Below are positions 29,974-37,221 of a stretch of 64,000 nt of DNA, piece after piece; position 1 is the stretch's first letter; each line of letters opens with the position of its first letter. This stretch comes from Aureispira sp. CCB-E (GTDB lineage: Bacteria > Bacteroidota > Bacteroidia > Chitinophagales > Saprospiraceae): NCBI RefSeq assembly GCF_031326345.1, contig NZ_CP133671.1, positions 1,984,001-2,048,000 of the forward strand, in the 5' to 3' direction. Under the pieces are notes generated by a model. That model was not told the DNA's origin. It ran no database searches and worked only from the letters and a program-made list of their open reading frames with translations. A program made the translations under genes and the position numbers.

Positions 29974-30486
29974 ATGGACTATATAATAAAGTTTTTAGAA
30001 AAAAAATCAGATTTGATATCTAGATTTGAGTTGAAGAATGGAGTTGAAGCTCATTTTTTGACCTTCTTAGATAGACCTTTTAAAGGTGCAAATTCGATAA
30101 TAACGGATAAAACAGGAGGTGAAGAAAATGATTTTGAATTTATTATTTCTTTCTCATCTTATAATGAAGAGCTTGATTTTGAAATTAAATCTTTGTTAGC
30201 AACTTACTTAGATTTTCATTACTATAAGTCTGGTATTGTAGTGAGAGAAGGAGACTATTTTAAAATACCTAATTTTCAACTGATTGATGGTTTCGATTAT
30301 ATCGGATTTTATACCTTGCATCCAGCATATTTTCCTCAAAAAATATCAAGTAAATATTTATGGTTATTACCTATTTTTGAGTCAGAATATCAGTTTTTAC
30401 TAAAATTTGGTTCTGATAAATTTCAAGATTTGATGGAAGAACAAGATATAGATTTGACAATGTTAGATAGAAAACCACTTGTATAA
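29974..30486 (+). CDS. Immunity protein of the SUFU (Suppressor of fused) family
   Basis: The product is 170 aa from ATG 29974; the longer open frame starts inside the RHS gene and is rejected because it would put 21 extra residues before the domain. The C-terminal half has the SUFU hallmarks: IGFYTLHPAYFPQK, then WLLPIFESEYQFLLKFG and FQDLMEEQDIDLTMLDRKPL (vPIxxsEyxfxxxxG ... dlxxxR). SUFU-superfamily proteins are known immunity factors next to polymorphic toxin nucleases. It should bind the GH-E nuclease tip and protect the producing cell. Its stop is followed by the left end of the recombinase-bearing element. Confidence 0.85.
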   Translation: MDYIIKFLEKKSDLISRFELKNGVEAHFLTFLDRPFKGANSIITDKTGGEENDFEFIISFSSYNEELDFEIKSLLATYLDFHYYKSGIVVREGDYFKIPNFQLIDGFDYIGFYTLHPAYFPQKISSKYLWLLPIFESEYQFLLKFGSDKFQDLMEEQDIDLTMLDRKPLV

Positions 30487-30506
30487 TTTTTTAAGAAGAA
30501 AGAAAT

Positions 30507-31160
30507 AAGGTGTTCCTCCGCAGAAGCCAACAGACTAGAACCACGCCAGTAGTTGAAAACTACCACTGTGCTAGTCGCTTCATTCTGTCATGCTTCTAGG
30601 TTTGGCATGTTTGTCGTCACGGCGGTTCTTCTGCTTATAGCCTCGGCGTAGCATCCTTTCAGGTTCACTCCACCATATAGCCACAGGCTATATGCCCTTC
30701 GGGTACGTTCGTTCATGTTATAAGCACTACACCGCCCTAGTATGTGTACCTTGTAGGAGCTGTCAGGCTGCGTATTTTTTTCAATTGAAAATAGAATATT
30801 GGTAAATACTTGCATAAGAAATCCCCTTCGGCCAAGAGCTGAAGGGGCATCTTTTCAAGTTCACTCCACCAAATAGCCACTGACTATTTGCCCCTTTGGG
30901 GTACGTTCGTTCATTATGTAGTGCTCTATTGCTGTGATCACAGCTTTCCTATAGCACACCTGTCACTCCGTCCACAAGTGGTTCTCTACACCAAACAGCC
31001 ACAGGCTGTTTGCCCTAGACGGGTTCGTTTCGTTCATACTTACGGTACATACAGCCCTGTCGGGGCTTTCGTTCACGTTTTTTACTTACAGCCTTGTCGG
31101 CTGTAAACTTTAATTATTTGCCAGTCGCTGCTCTCGCTACGTGGCAGCCGCTGCGTCTGT
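30507..31160. repeat. Left end of unit A: structured, hairpin-rich, inverted relative to right end
   Basis: This ~650-base stretch has no gene. It begins with a conserved block (CAGAAGCCAACAGACTAGAA at 30521) and a hairpin GTAGTTgAAAACTAC at 30549-30563. Three double-hairpin repeats follow, with stems ATATAGCC/GGCTATAT (30675-30693), AAATAG/CTATTT (30871-30889) and AAACAGCC/GGCTGTTT (30993-31011), each followed by a C-run/G-run mini-hairpin and TTCGTTCAT or CGTTCGTTCAT. A CCCCTTC/GAAGGGG stem lies at 30823-30847. A TTACAGCC/GGCTGTAA hairpin (31086-31106) and a GTCGCTGCTCTC block at 31124 have inverted counterparts in the right end. It resembles a REP-like or att-like end. Confidence 0.7.
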
Positions 31161-31178
31161 CAAAAATTAAAGGGAATT

Positions 31179-31490
31179 TTAGTTGTTAAAATCTAAGTCA
31201 TCATTAGGATTGAGTTGCCGTCTAACATGAAAAACTCTAAGAATCATCAATAAATATTCAGCTATAACGTGATAGATCACTCTATAATTTCCTGCATTGA
31301 CGTGACGAATATTTTTATCATCTTTCAGCTCTGGAATTGGTCGACCTCTAAGAGGTTGAACTTTTAAACCTTCGACTTGTTGGAAGATTTGCCCCATTTG
31401 TTTACTGGAAGGGTATTGATTATAATATTCTTCAATTTCTTCTAAATCATTTAATGCTCTTGTAGAGTATTTAACCGTTACTTTAGCCAT
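31179..31490 (-). CDS. ParE/RelE-type toxin, unit A
   Basis: The 103-aa protein has the RelE/ParE fold signature: N-terminal VTVKYSTRALNDLEEIEEYY, central GRPIPELKDDKNIRHVNAGN, and C-terminal NYRVIYHVIAEYLLMILRVFHVRRQ with the typical Arg-Val-Ile-Tyr strand and a late His-x-Arg-Arg. Family members either cut mRNA at the ribosome or inhibit gyrase; the ParE-like end favours the latter, without certainty. It overlaps the antitoxin gene by 13 bases, the usual coupled order antitoxin then toxin. It is identical at protein level to the copy in unit B, and may stabilise the element. Confidence 0.88.
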   Translation of the reverse strand: MAKVTVKYSTRALNDLEEIEEYYNQYPSSKQMGQIFQQVEGLKVQPLRGRPIPELKDDKNIRHVNAGNYRVIYHVIAEYLLMILRVFHVRRQLNPNDDLDFNN

Positions 31491-31714
31491 TTTTTGAATC
31501 GTTCTTTTACTTCTTCTTCAGAATGAAATTTACCTTCTTCAACTTCTTTCAAAGCATCTTTGATGCCTTGAATTTCTTCTTCTGTTGGAACCCAATTATC
31601 TTCTTGTTGTTGGGCTTGAAAAACAAGTTGTTCAATGGCTGTGATAATATTTTCATCACTCAAGTCGAATAAAGCTTGAGCAAGTGCGATTTTTCTAGCT
31701 TCTATTGAAATCAT
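31478..31714 (-). CDS. Antitoxin partner of the ParE-type toxin, unit A
   Basis: The 78-aa protein precedes and overlaps the toxin. It is acidic, with an N-terminal helical part (ARKIALAQALFDLSDENII) and a C-terminal charged helix (FHSEEEVKERFKKWLK), the usual toxin-clamping tail of this antitoxin class. No clear DNA-binding motif is visible, so autoregulation may rely on the XRE protein next to it. It starts 11 bases after the XRE gene, on the same strand. The match with unit B is exact. Confidence 0.8.
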   Translation of the reverse strand: MISIEARKIALAQALFDLSDENIITAIEQLVFQAQQQEDNWVPTEEEIQGIKDALKEVEEGKFHSEEEVKERFKKWLK

Positions 31715-31725
31715 GTATTGTTAAT

Positions 31726-32058
31726 TTAGGTGTAAGCAAATCTAGATTTAGCGTCTCGAATAAGTGCATTTAGTGTAAATAATATATGCTCTTTTTCTTT
31801 TTTAGGTAATTGTTGTAAACTTAAAACTTGCTCAACAATATCTTTATCAAGCTCTTGGTCAACTTTACCAACTAAATAATCTAAAGAAACTTCTAATACT
31901 TCTGACAGTTTAGCTGCTAACTCCATAGATGGTTTTGCTAAATCTCTTTCGTATCGACTAATGATATTAGTATGAACTCCAATTTTTTCTGCTAACTCAG
32001 CCTGAGAAAGTTGTTTTAACTTCCTCAAGGTAGCCAATCTATTTTTAAAATCACTCAT
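31726..32058 (-). CDS. XRE-family transcriptional regulator, unit A
   Basis: The 110-aa protein has a textbook helix-turn-helix: RLATLRKLKQLSQAELAEKI followed by GVHTNIISRYERDLAKPSME (about residues 7-46), with a C-terminal helical dimerisation part. It resembles phage and ICE repressors. It is transcribed away from the primase gene, and three AGTGT half-sites lie in the 193-base gap, so it probably controls the replication and recombination genes as well as the toxin-antitoxin pair. The copy in unit B is identical. Confidence 0.9.
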   Translation of the reverse strand: MSDFKNRLATLRKLKQLSQAELAEKIGVHTNIISRYERDLAKPSMELAAKLSEVLEVSLDYLVGKVDQELDKDIVEQVLSLQQLPKKEKEHILFTLNALIRDAKSRFAYT

Positions 32059-32059
32059 A

Positions 32060-32179
32060 AGTGTTTATTTTTTGCTTTGAATGTGTCTTTTTTATAAAAA
32101 TACTACTTTTTTAGTGTTAAAAAAAATATTAAAAATTGGCTTGTTAGATATTTTTAATTAGATTTACACACTAAAGTGT
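32060..32179. promoter_or_regulatory. Divergent control region with AGTGT operator half-sites, unit A
   Basis: Between the XRE gene and the primase gene lie AGTGT copies at 32060-32064 and 32113-32117 and a palindrome ACACT-AA-AGTGT at 32168-32179. The region is very AT-rich. The same sites are present at the matching positions in unit B (40209-40328). They are the obvious candidates for XRE binding. Confidence 0.5.
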
Positions 32180-32251
32180 TAATTTAGTTAAATTTTATTT
32201 TTCAAAAGAAATTTTTTTAGACGTCTAAGGGAATTTGCAAACCCTATCAAA

Positions 32252-34819
32252 ATGACAATAGACCAAATCAAGGAAGGCTTAAACATAAAAGATGTTTTAG
32301 CTCATTACGGAATAGTAATAAACAAGAATCAACACATCAATTGCCCGTTTCACGAAGATAAGACCCCAAGTATGAAAGTATATGCAGAAACGAACACGGT
32401 GTATTGCTTTAGTGGAAATTGCTCTACGCATGGCAGGAGTTTAGATGTAATTGAATTTGTAATAGAGAAAGAAAACTGCACCAAACACGAAGCTATTTTA
32501 AAATGTAAATCTATGTTGAATTATGAAGTTCCAGAACTAAAAACAAAGCCCAATGACATTTTAAAAGTTCTATGGGCTGAATTTGTGAGCAGTTATAAAA
32601 ACTCAAAAGTCAAGGCTTATGCAGCGAAACGAGGTATTGAACGGGTAGAAATTGGTTACAACTCTGGGCGATGGCACAAAAAGAAGAGCGTGAGTGATCA
32701 GCAGATCAAAGCAGCTCAAGAAGTTTCTTATTTATTGCCAGCGATGCAAGGGAAAGGGCATCGAGTATGGGCGAAGGAATGTTTGATTTTTGCTTTGCGG
32801 AATGCTGCTAATGAAGTGGTTAGTTTTTATGGGCGTTCGGTGAATGGAGAGGGGCATTTTTATCTAAAAGATAGATCAGGTTTATATCCCTCTTATCTAA
32901 AGTTGGAGACTAAAAAAGTGATCTTAACGGAAAGTATTATAGATGCCGCAAGCTTGTTAAATATTGCTACCATCGTAGAGAATTACAGCGTTTTGGCATT
33001 GTATGGAACGAATGGATTAACGTCAGAACATCGAGCAGCCTTAGCGAACTTAAAAGATTTAGAAGAAATTGTTTTGCTATTGGATGGGGATGATGCAGGG
33101 AAAAAGGCAAGCGAAAAGCTAGGGGATTATTTAGCAAAAGAATATCCCAATACAGTTGTCAAAATCGTAGAATTACCCAACAATACAGATGTAAATGAGC
33201 TTTGGGTGAATCATTTAAGCGAAGCTTTGTTTTTAGACTTGTTGGAAGCATCTAAGGTTATTAAAAGTGTAGAAAAACCGAGTCTAGACTTAAAAATAGT
33301 AAACGCTAATTATTACACTTATGAAACAGAAAAGCTAAAAATAGAAGTGTTGGGTGGTATAAATATAGAGCAATTAGACAAGCTGACTTGCACCTTGAGA
33401 TTGACCAGAAAACCCAAGCGCAACGCCTTGGATAAGTTGCGCCAAAGCTTGAATTTATACCACAGTGGACAGGTTCGAGGCTTAGTCAAACGAGTGCAAG
33501 AAGAGTTTGAATTACCACTGCAAGAGCTTCGCTTGTTGTTTGCGGATCTGATCGAAAATCTAGAATTGTATAGAAGTCGAGAGCAGGGAGTAGGAGAGGA
33601 GAACCAAGTTGAAGCAAGAGTCTTGAGTCCAGGGCGAAAAAAAATAGCCTTGGATTATGCAAAAGCTGAAAACTTGATGCAACATACGTGGGATGATTTA
33701 GGAAAGGTGGGGGTTGTTGGCGAGCGCATGAGTGCGATGATTATGTACTTGTGTTTTAGCTCTAGAAAGTTGTCAAAGCCTTTGCACATCATTAGTTTAG
33801 GCAGTAGTGGAAGTGGCAAAACGCATTTACAAGAAACGATTGCCGAGCTGATACCAGAACAGGAAATTATGAGCATTACCAGTTTATCAGATAATGCGAT
33901 GTATTATTATCCAGATGGGGCATTAGAACATAGTTTGTTTTTGATCGAGGATATGGATGGCATGAGTGAAGAGGCTAATTATGCTTTGCGAGAGTTAAAA
34001 AGCAAAGGGGAGTTGAGCCGAGATATACCCGTGAAGGATTATAAAGGGAAGTTGACGACTCAAAAAGTATATGTAAAAGGACCGATATGTTTTGCAGGTT
34101 GTACAACAAGAGAAAAGATATACGAGGATAATGCAAACCGCTGCTTGCTCTTATATAGAAATGAATCGAAGGCGCACAAAGAGGCTGTGATGGCTGCGCA
34201 GCGTAAAGCCTCGGCAGGGAAAATAAATGAGTTGGAACAACAGAAAATCAAGAATTTATTTAAAGATGTGCAGATGTTGTTAAAACCTATAAAAGTGGTG
34301 AATCCTTATGCAGAACAGTTAATCTTGCCTGAGAAGGTGTTTAAACCTTTGAGAACGAATGCGCATTATCTGAAATTTATTGAAGTGATAACGTTCTATC
34401 ATCAACACCAAAGAGTAATGAAAACGAGTCAATCAGGTACAAAATATATAGAAACGACGATAGAAGATATTGAGTGGGCGAACAAATTAATGAAAGATGT
34501 TTTGTTGTCCAAAAGTGATGAGTTGAGTTGGGGAGTACGGCAGTTTTTGGAGAAGCTTAAAAAGTGGATGCAAGCAAATAAATTAGAGAGTTTTACAGGC
34601 AAGGAAGTTCGCAAAAGTATTAGAATCGCTCCAAGTACGCTAACTAAATATCTGTATATCTTACGCCAATATGGTTTGGTAGAAATACTCGGAGGAAGTC
34701 GCCACAATGGTTTTAAATATCTGCTCAATGCATCTGATGATTATGATAAAATGCGTCAAGACTTATCTAAAGTATTAGACAAAGTTCTACAATCTATTAA
34801 AAATAAGGAAGTTAACTAA
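32252..34819 (+). CDS. Primase/helicase: CHC2 zinc finger, Toprim and AAA ATPase, unit A
   Basis: The 855-aa protein combines three parts. First comes a CHC2 zinc finger at residues 31-60 (C31, H34, C52, C57 in NCPFHEDKTPS and YCFSGNCSTHG). Then comes a Toprim domain at about 220-290 with E227 in VILTESIIDAA and DxD in VLLLDGDDAGKKA. Last is a P-loop ATPase with Walker A GSSGSGKT near residue 517 and Walker B SLFLIEDMDG near 563, with a winged-helix-like C-terminus (APSTLTKYLYILRQYGLVEI). The first two are the DnaG-type catalytic core. The ATPase resembles helicases of mobile elements. The protein should start and drive replication of the element's DNA, perhaps of an excised circle. Its gene is divergent from the XRE gene. 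Confidence 0.88.
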   Translation: MTIDQIKEGLNIKDVLAHYGIVINKNQHINCPFHEDKTPSMKVYAETNTVYCFSGNCSTHGRSLDVIEFVIEKENCTKHEAILKCKSMLNYEVPELKTKPNDILKVLWAEFVSSYKNSKVKAYAAKRGIERVEIGYNSGRWHKKKSVSDQQIKAAQEVSYLLPAMQGKGHRVWAKECLIFALRNAANEVVSFYGRSVNGEGHFYLKDRSGLYPSYLKLETKKVILTESIIDAASLLNIATIVENYSVLALYGTNGLTSEHRAALANLKDLEEIVLLLDGDDAGKKASEKLGDYLAKEYPNTVVKIVELPNNTDVNELWVNHLSEALFLDLLEASKVIKSVEKPSLDLKIVNANYYTYETEKLKIEVLGGINIEQLDKLTCTLRLTRKPKRNALDKLRQSLNLYHSGQVRGLVKRVQEEFELPLQELRLLFADLIENLELYRSREQGVGEENQVEARVLSPGRKKIALDYAKAENLMQHTWDDLGKVGVVGERMSAMIMYLCFSSRKLSKPLHIISLGSSGSGKTHLQETIAELIPEQEIMSITSLSDNAMYYYPDGALEHSLFLIEDMDGMSEEANYALRELKSKGELSRDIPVKDYKGKLTTQKVYVKGPICFAGCTTREKIYEDNANRCLLLYRNESKAHKEAVMAAQRKASAGKINELEQQKIKNLFKDVQMLLKPIKVVNPYAEQLILPEKVFKPLRTNAHYLKFIEVITFYHQHQRVMKTSQSGTKYIETTIEDIEWANKLMKDVLLSKSDELSWGVRQFLEKLKKWMQANKLESFTGKEVRKSIRIAPSTLTKYLYILRQYGLVEILGGSRHNGFKYLLNASDDYDKMRQDLSKVLDKVLQSIKNKEVN

Positions 34820-34894
34820 CTATGTAGTAACTACAAACCTTTGGTGGCTAGTTAATCAACTGAAAGATAACTTGTTATCAATATTAACTATGTA
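34817..34894 (+). promoter_or_regulatory. Repeat-bearing gap upstream of tyrosine recombinase 1, possible binding or crossover site
   Basis: The 98-base gap between the primase and recombinase genes has a 10-bp direct repeat TAACTATGTA at 34817-34826 and 34885-34894, and a palindrome GATAAC-TT-GTTATC at 34866-34879 between them. Such arm-type repeats around a palindrome suit a recombinase binding site or an operator. Unit B keeps the palindrome; its first repeat has one substitution. Confidence 0.35.
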
Positions 34895-34917
34895 ACTAGG
34901 CAAAAGGGTGAGCGGGT

Positions 34918-35838
34918 ATGAAAAAATTAATCTTAAAAACAGTCAGTTATCAAGCCTTAGAGCAAGCCTTTAAAAGTTGGTTGATCGCCTTGGGATATAG
35001 TGAAAGTACTTGTTACAATCTGCCAACTTTGGTTCGAGAATTTTTGCATTATCAAGAGCAGCAAAAGAAGGAGTTAAAAGACTGGCAACCGACGGATTTT
35101 AAAGCTTTTATGGAGCATTGTAAAAGAAGAACGAACGAACGTAGAGCAGGGGCATTGAGTAGCAATCATCTAAATAAAATCGCTCATGCTTTGGACTTGT
35201 TACAGCAGTATTTAAACAAGATTAATCAAGTTGATTTTTATTATAAAATAACTCGTCTGAAATCCGAAACGAAGGTTTTACAAATCTTTAGTAAGCAGCA
35301 AATTAAAGAACTTTATGAGGCTTGTGATGAAACCTTGATGGGGTATAGAAATCGAGTGCTGTTAGGGCTTTGTTATGGTTGTGGACTGCGAAGAAGTGAA
35401 GCGGTCAACTTAGAAATGAGTGATTTATGGTGGGATAAAAGCTTGCTGCAAGTGCGAAAAACTAAGACAAAGAAAAGCCGTTTAGTTCCGATGACCAAGC
35501 AGTTACAAGCAGATTTTTATTATTATCAACAACAGATTAGACCACTCTTGATTAAAGAGAAAGAGCCACCTTATTTTTTGTTGAGTAATCGAGGCAGAAA
35601 GCTAGGCAAACAAACGCTTTACAAGAGTTTTGTAAGCTTGTTAAAAACAATAGATTTACCTCAAACAGGTTTGCACACTTTGCGCCATAGTATAGCCTCT
35701 CATTTAGCAGCATCAGGAATGGCAAGCGAGCAGATTGCTCAATTTTTAGGGCATCAGACCCTAGACTCTACTCAAATCTATGTGCATTTAAAATCCTCCA
35801 ATGATGAAGATAAAAACCTATCTACAAAGTTTGTATAA
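34918..35838 (+). CDS. Tyrosine recombinase 1 (XerC/D-like), unit A
   Basis: The 306-aa integrase has an N-terminal SAM-like core-binding domain (about residues 10-105) and a catalytic domain with every residue expected: R158 in YGCGLRRSEAVNL, a Lys near 186 in TKTKKSRLVP, H253 and R256 in LHTLRHSIASHL, H279 in FLGHQTLDS and the nucleophile Y288 in STQIYVHL. It should be active in cutting and rejoining DNA. Its 3' end overlaps the second recombinase gene by 35 bases, so the two are coupled, as in other paired-recombinase transposons. The unit B copy differs at a few N-terminal positions. Confidence 0.92.
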   Translation: MKKLILKTVSYQALEQAFKSWLIALGYSESTCYNLPTLVREFLHYQEQQKKELKDWQPTDFKAFMEHCKRRTNERRAGALSSNHLNKIAHALDLLQQYLNKINQVDFYYKITRLKSETKVLQIFSKQQIKELYEACDETLMGYRNRVLLGLCYGCGLRRSEAVNLEMSDLWWDKSLLQVRKTKTKKSRLVPMTKQLQADFYYYQQQIRPLLIKEKEPPYFLLSNRGRKLGKQTLYKSFVSLLKTIDLPQTGLHTLRHSIASHLAASGMASEQIAQFLGHQTLDSTQIYVHLKSSNDEDKNLSTKFV

Positions 35839-36652
35839 ATCAAGCACAGCGACCTCTTATCATTTAGAATGGTTGGACTTTGAAAGCTTTGTAAATCAGT
35901 TGAATATTAGTATTAAATCTATTGATTACCAACTACTGTTGGATTATGTTCAAGCACTTCAAAAGAGAAACTTAAAGCCTGTAAGCATCAATAGAAAGCT
36001 GTTGATTATAGAGCAAGTGTTTAAGTATTTATTACCAAATCAAGCGAATCCAGTTAAAGGATTTAGAGTAAAGCGACAAGGTAGAAAACCGATCTTAGAA
36101 CCTTTGGAAATAAGTGACTTAGAAGTTGTTTTAACTAACTTTAGCAAAGAAAGTATTTATCAAAAACGAAATCATTTAATCTTAGGCTTTATCCATTATC
36201 AAGCCTTGCGAGTTGGAGAGATTAAGGCTTTAGAACTAGAGCATCTAGACTTAGAGAAAGCCTTGATTAATGTTCCAAAAGTGGGTCGGAATAAAAGTAG
36301 AACCTTAGCCTTAACAGCTTTGCAAGTGGTTGGATTACAGGAATATTTAATAAGTATACGTCCGCAGCTATTGCAGTATTACACGAATCAGTTATTTGTT
36401 AGTGGCGGACAATCTAAACGGCTAAATAATAGCATTACAAAACTACAAAAAGGAATAAAAAAGCAGCTTCCCAAGCTTCAAAACTTGGAGCATTGGCGAA
36501 CGAGTATTATTGTCCATTGGTTAGAAAGTAGTCCTTTATTAGAGGTTCAAGAACGCTTAGGACATTGCTATCCAAGTAGTACAGAGCGTTATAAAATCCA
36601 TGCGATAAAGAGTTTACGAGATCAGTTAGAGGTTCATCATCCCTTACAATAA
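35804..36652 (+). CDS. Tyrosine recombinase 2 with altered active site, unit A
   Basis: The 282-aa protein has the same two-domain layout and keeps R136 (ALRVGEIKALELE), K164 (GRNKSR), R232, H254 (RLGHCYPSS) and the Tyr nucleophile Y263 (ERYKIHA). In box II, where partners have HxxRH, the sequence is EHWRTS: the first His is Glu229 and the His after Arg is Thr. That may lower or specialise activity, or make it an accessory subunit of recombinase 1. I use ATG 35804, since an ATG one codon earlier is absent from unit B. The gene starts within the end of the first recombinase gene. Confidence 0.85.
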   Translation: MKIKTYLQSLYKSSTATSYHLEWLDFESFVNQLNISIKSIDYQLLLDYVQALQKRNLKPVSINRKLLIIEQVFKYLLPNQANPVKGFRVKRQGRKPILEPLEISDLEVVLTNFSKESIYQKRNHLILGFIHYQALRVGEIKALELEHLDLEKALINVPKVGRNKSRTLALTALQVVGLQEYLISIRPQLLQYYTNQLFVSGGQSKRLNNSITKLQKGIKKQLPKLQNLEHWRTSIIVHWLESSPLLEVQERLGHCYPSSTERYKIHAIKSLRDQLEVHHPLQ

Positions 36653-37076
36653 ATAGATTTATTTTTTAATTGTTGTTGGTTGCGTGGCTGCAACAGAGGG
36701 AGAGCAGCGACCAATAAGAATTAAAACTTATAGCCGTCTAGGCTATAAAAAGAACGAGGACAAAATGCCTTTACGGCTGGCGTACCGTAAGCGTAAGGAG
36801 CGACTAGTGCTATGCAGTAAAGTAGTACCTTACTACGATGAATAGCCACATTTTTTATGCAAGCGTTAGCGCAGCTAGGCGGCTCCCCAAGCGGTACGCA
36901 TACTAGGCTAGTGGAGTGCTTGTATTTTTCTTTTTTCAAATGAAAATATAAGGATGAGAACTAGCAGGACGAGGAATAGGTAAGCCCAGAGCTGTGACAG
37001 ACAGAGCGACTAGCGAAGGATATTTTAAATACTGGCGCAGCTATGGACGGCAACTTCTGACGAGACCTACCACTTT
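36653..37076. repeat. Right end of unit A, imperfect inverted counterpart of the left end
   Basis: No gene is present. Reading the reverse strand, several blocks match the left end in mirrored order: GAGAGCAGCGAC near 36699 with GTCGCTGCTCTC at 31124; the hairpin TTATAGCC/GGCTATAA at 36728-36748 with TTACAGCC/GGCTGTAA at 31086-31106; 36882-36921 with 30721-30760; and 37000-37076 with ~30507-30590, including the CGCCAGTA block. Stem bases have changed on both sides of a hairpin at once, which keeps pairing. From 37077 to 37203 I see only AT-rich sequence without a gene. Confidence 0.65.
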
Positions 37077-37221
37077 CCCTTTTTAAACTTTAGCATTTAT
37101 ATAACTTTATTTTTCAATAGAAAATAAGTTCAGTTGCAAATAAAAGGCATATCTTAGAGTTGCATTAGTGTGAAAAAGTCGTGCTAAAAGTTGAAAATAG
37201 TTATACCCCTTTGGTTGGGAT

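Larger units (their letters stand above)
30507..37076 (+). mobile_element. Unit A: ~6.6-kb element with TA pair, primase/helicase and two tyrosine recombinases
   Basis: The element starts 20 bases after the first immunity gene and ends about 125 bases before the orphan RHS tip. It has hairpin-rich ends that are imperfect inverted copies of each other and encodes, in order, ParE-type toxin, antitoxin and XRE regulator (minus strand), then primase/helicase and two tyrosine recombinases (plus strand). Unit B at 38775-47392 is a second copy with near-identical sequence from 30916 onward (constant offset of 8,149 bases). The boundaries are set by where left-right and A-B similarity stop, so they are good to perhaps 20 bases. 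I know of no named element with exactly this content. Confidence 0.75.
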
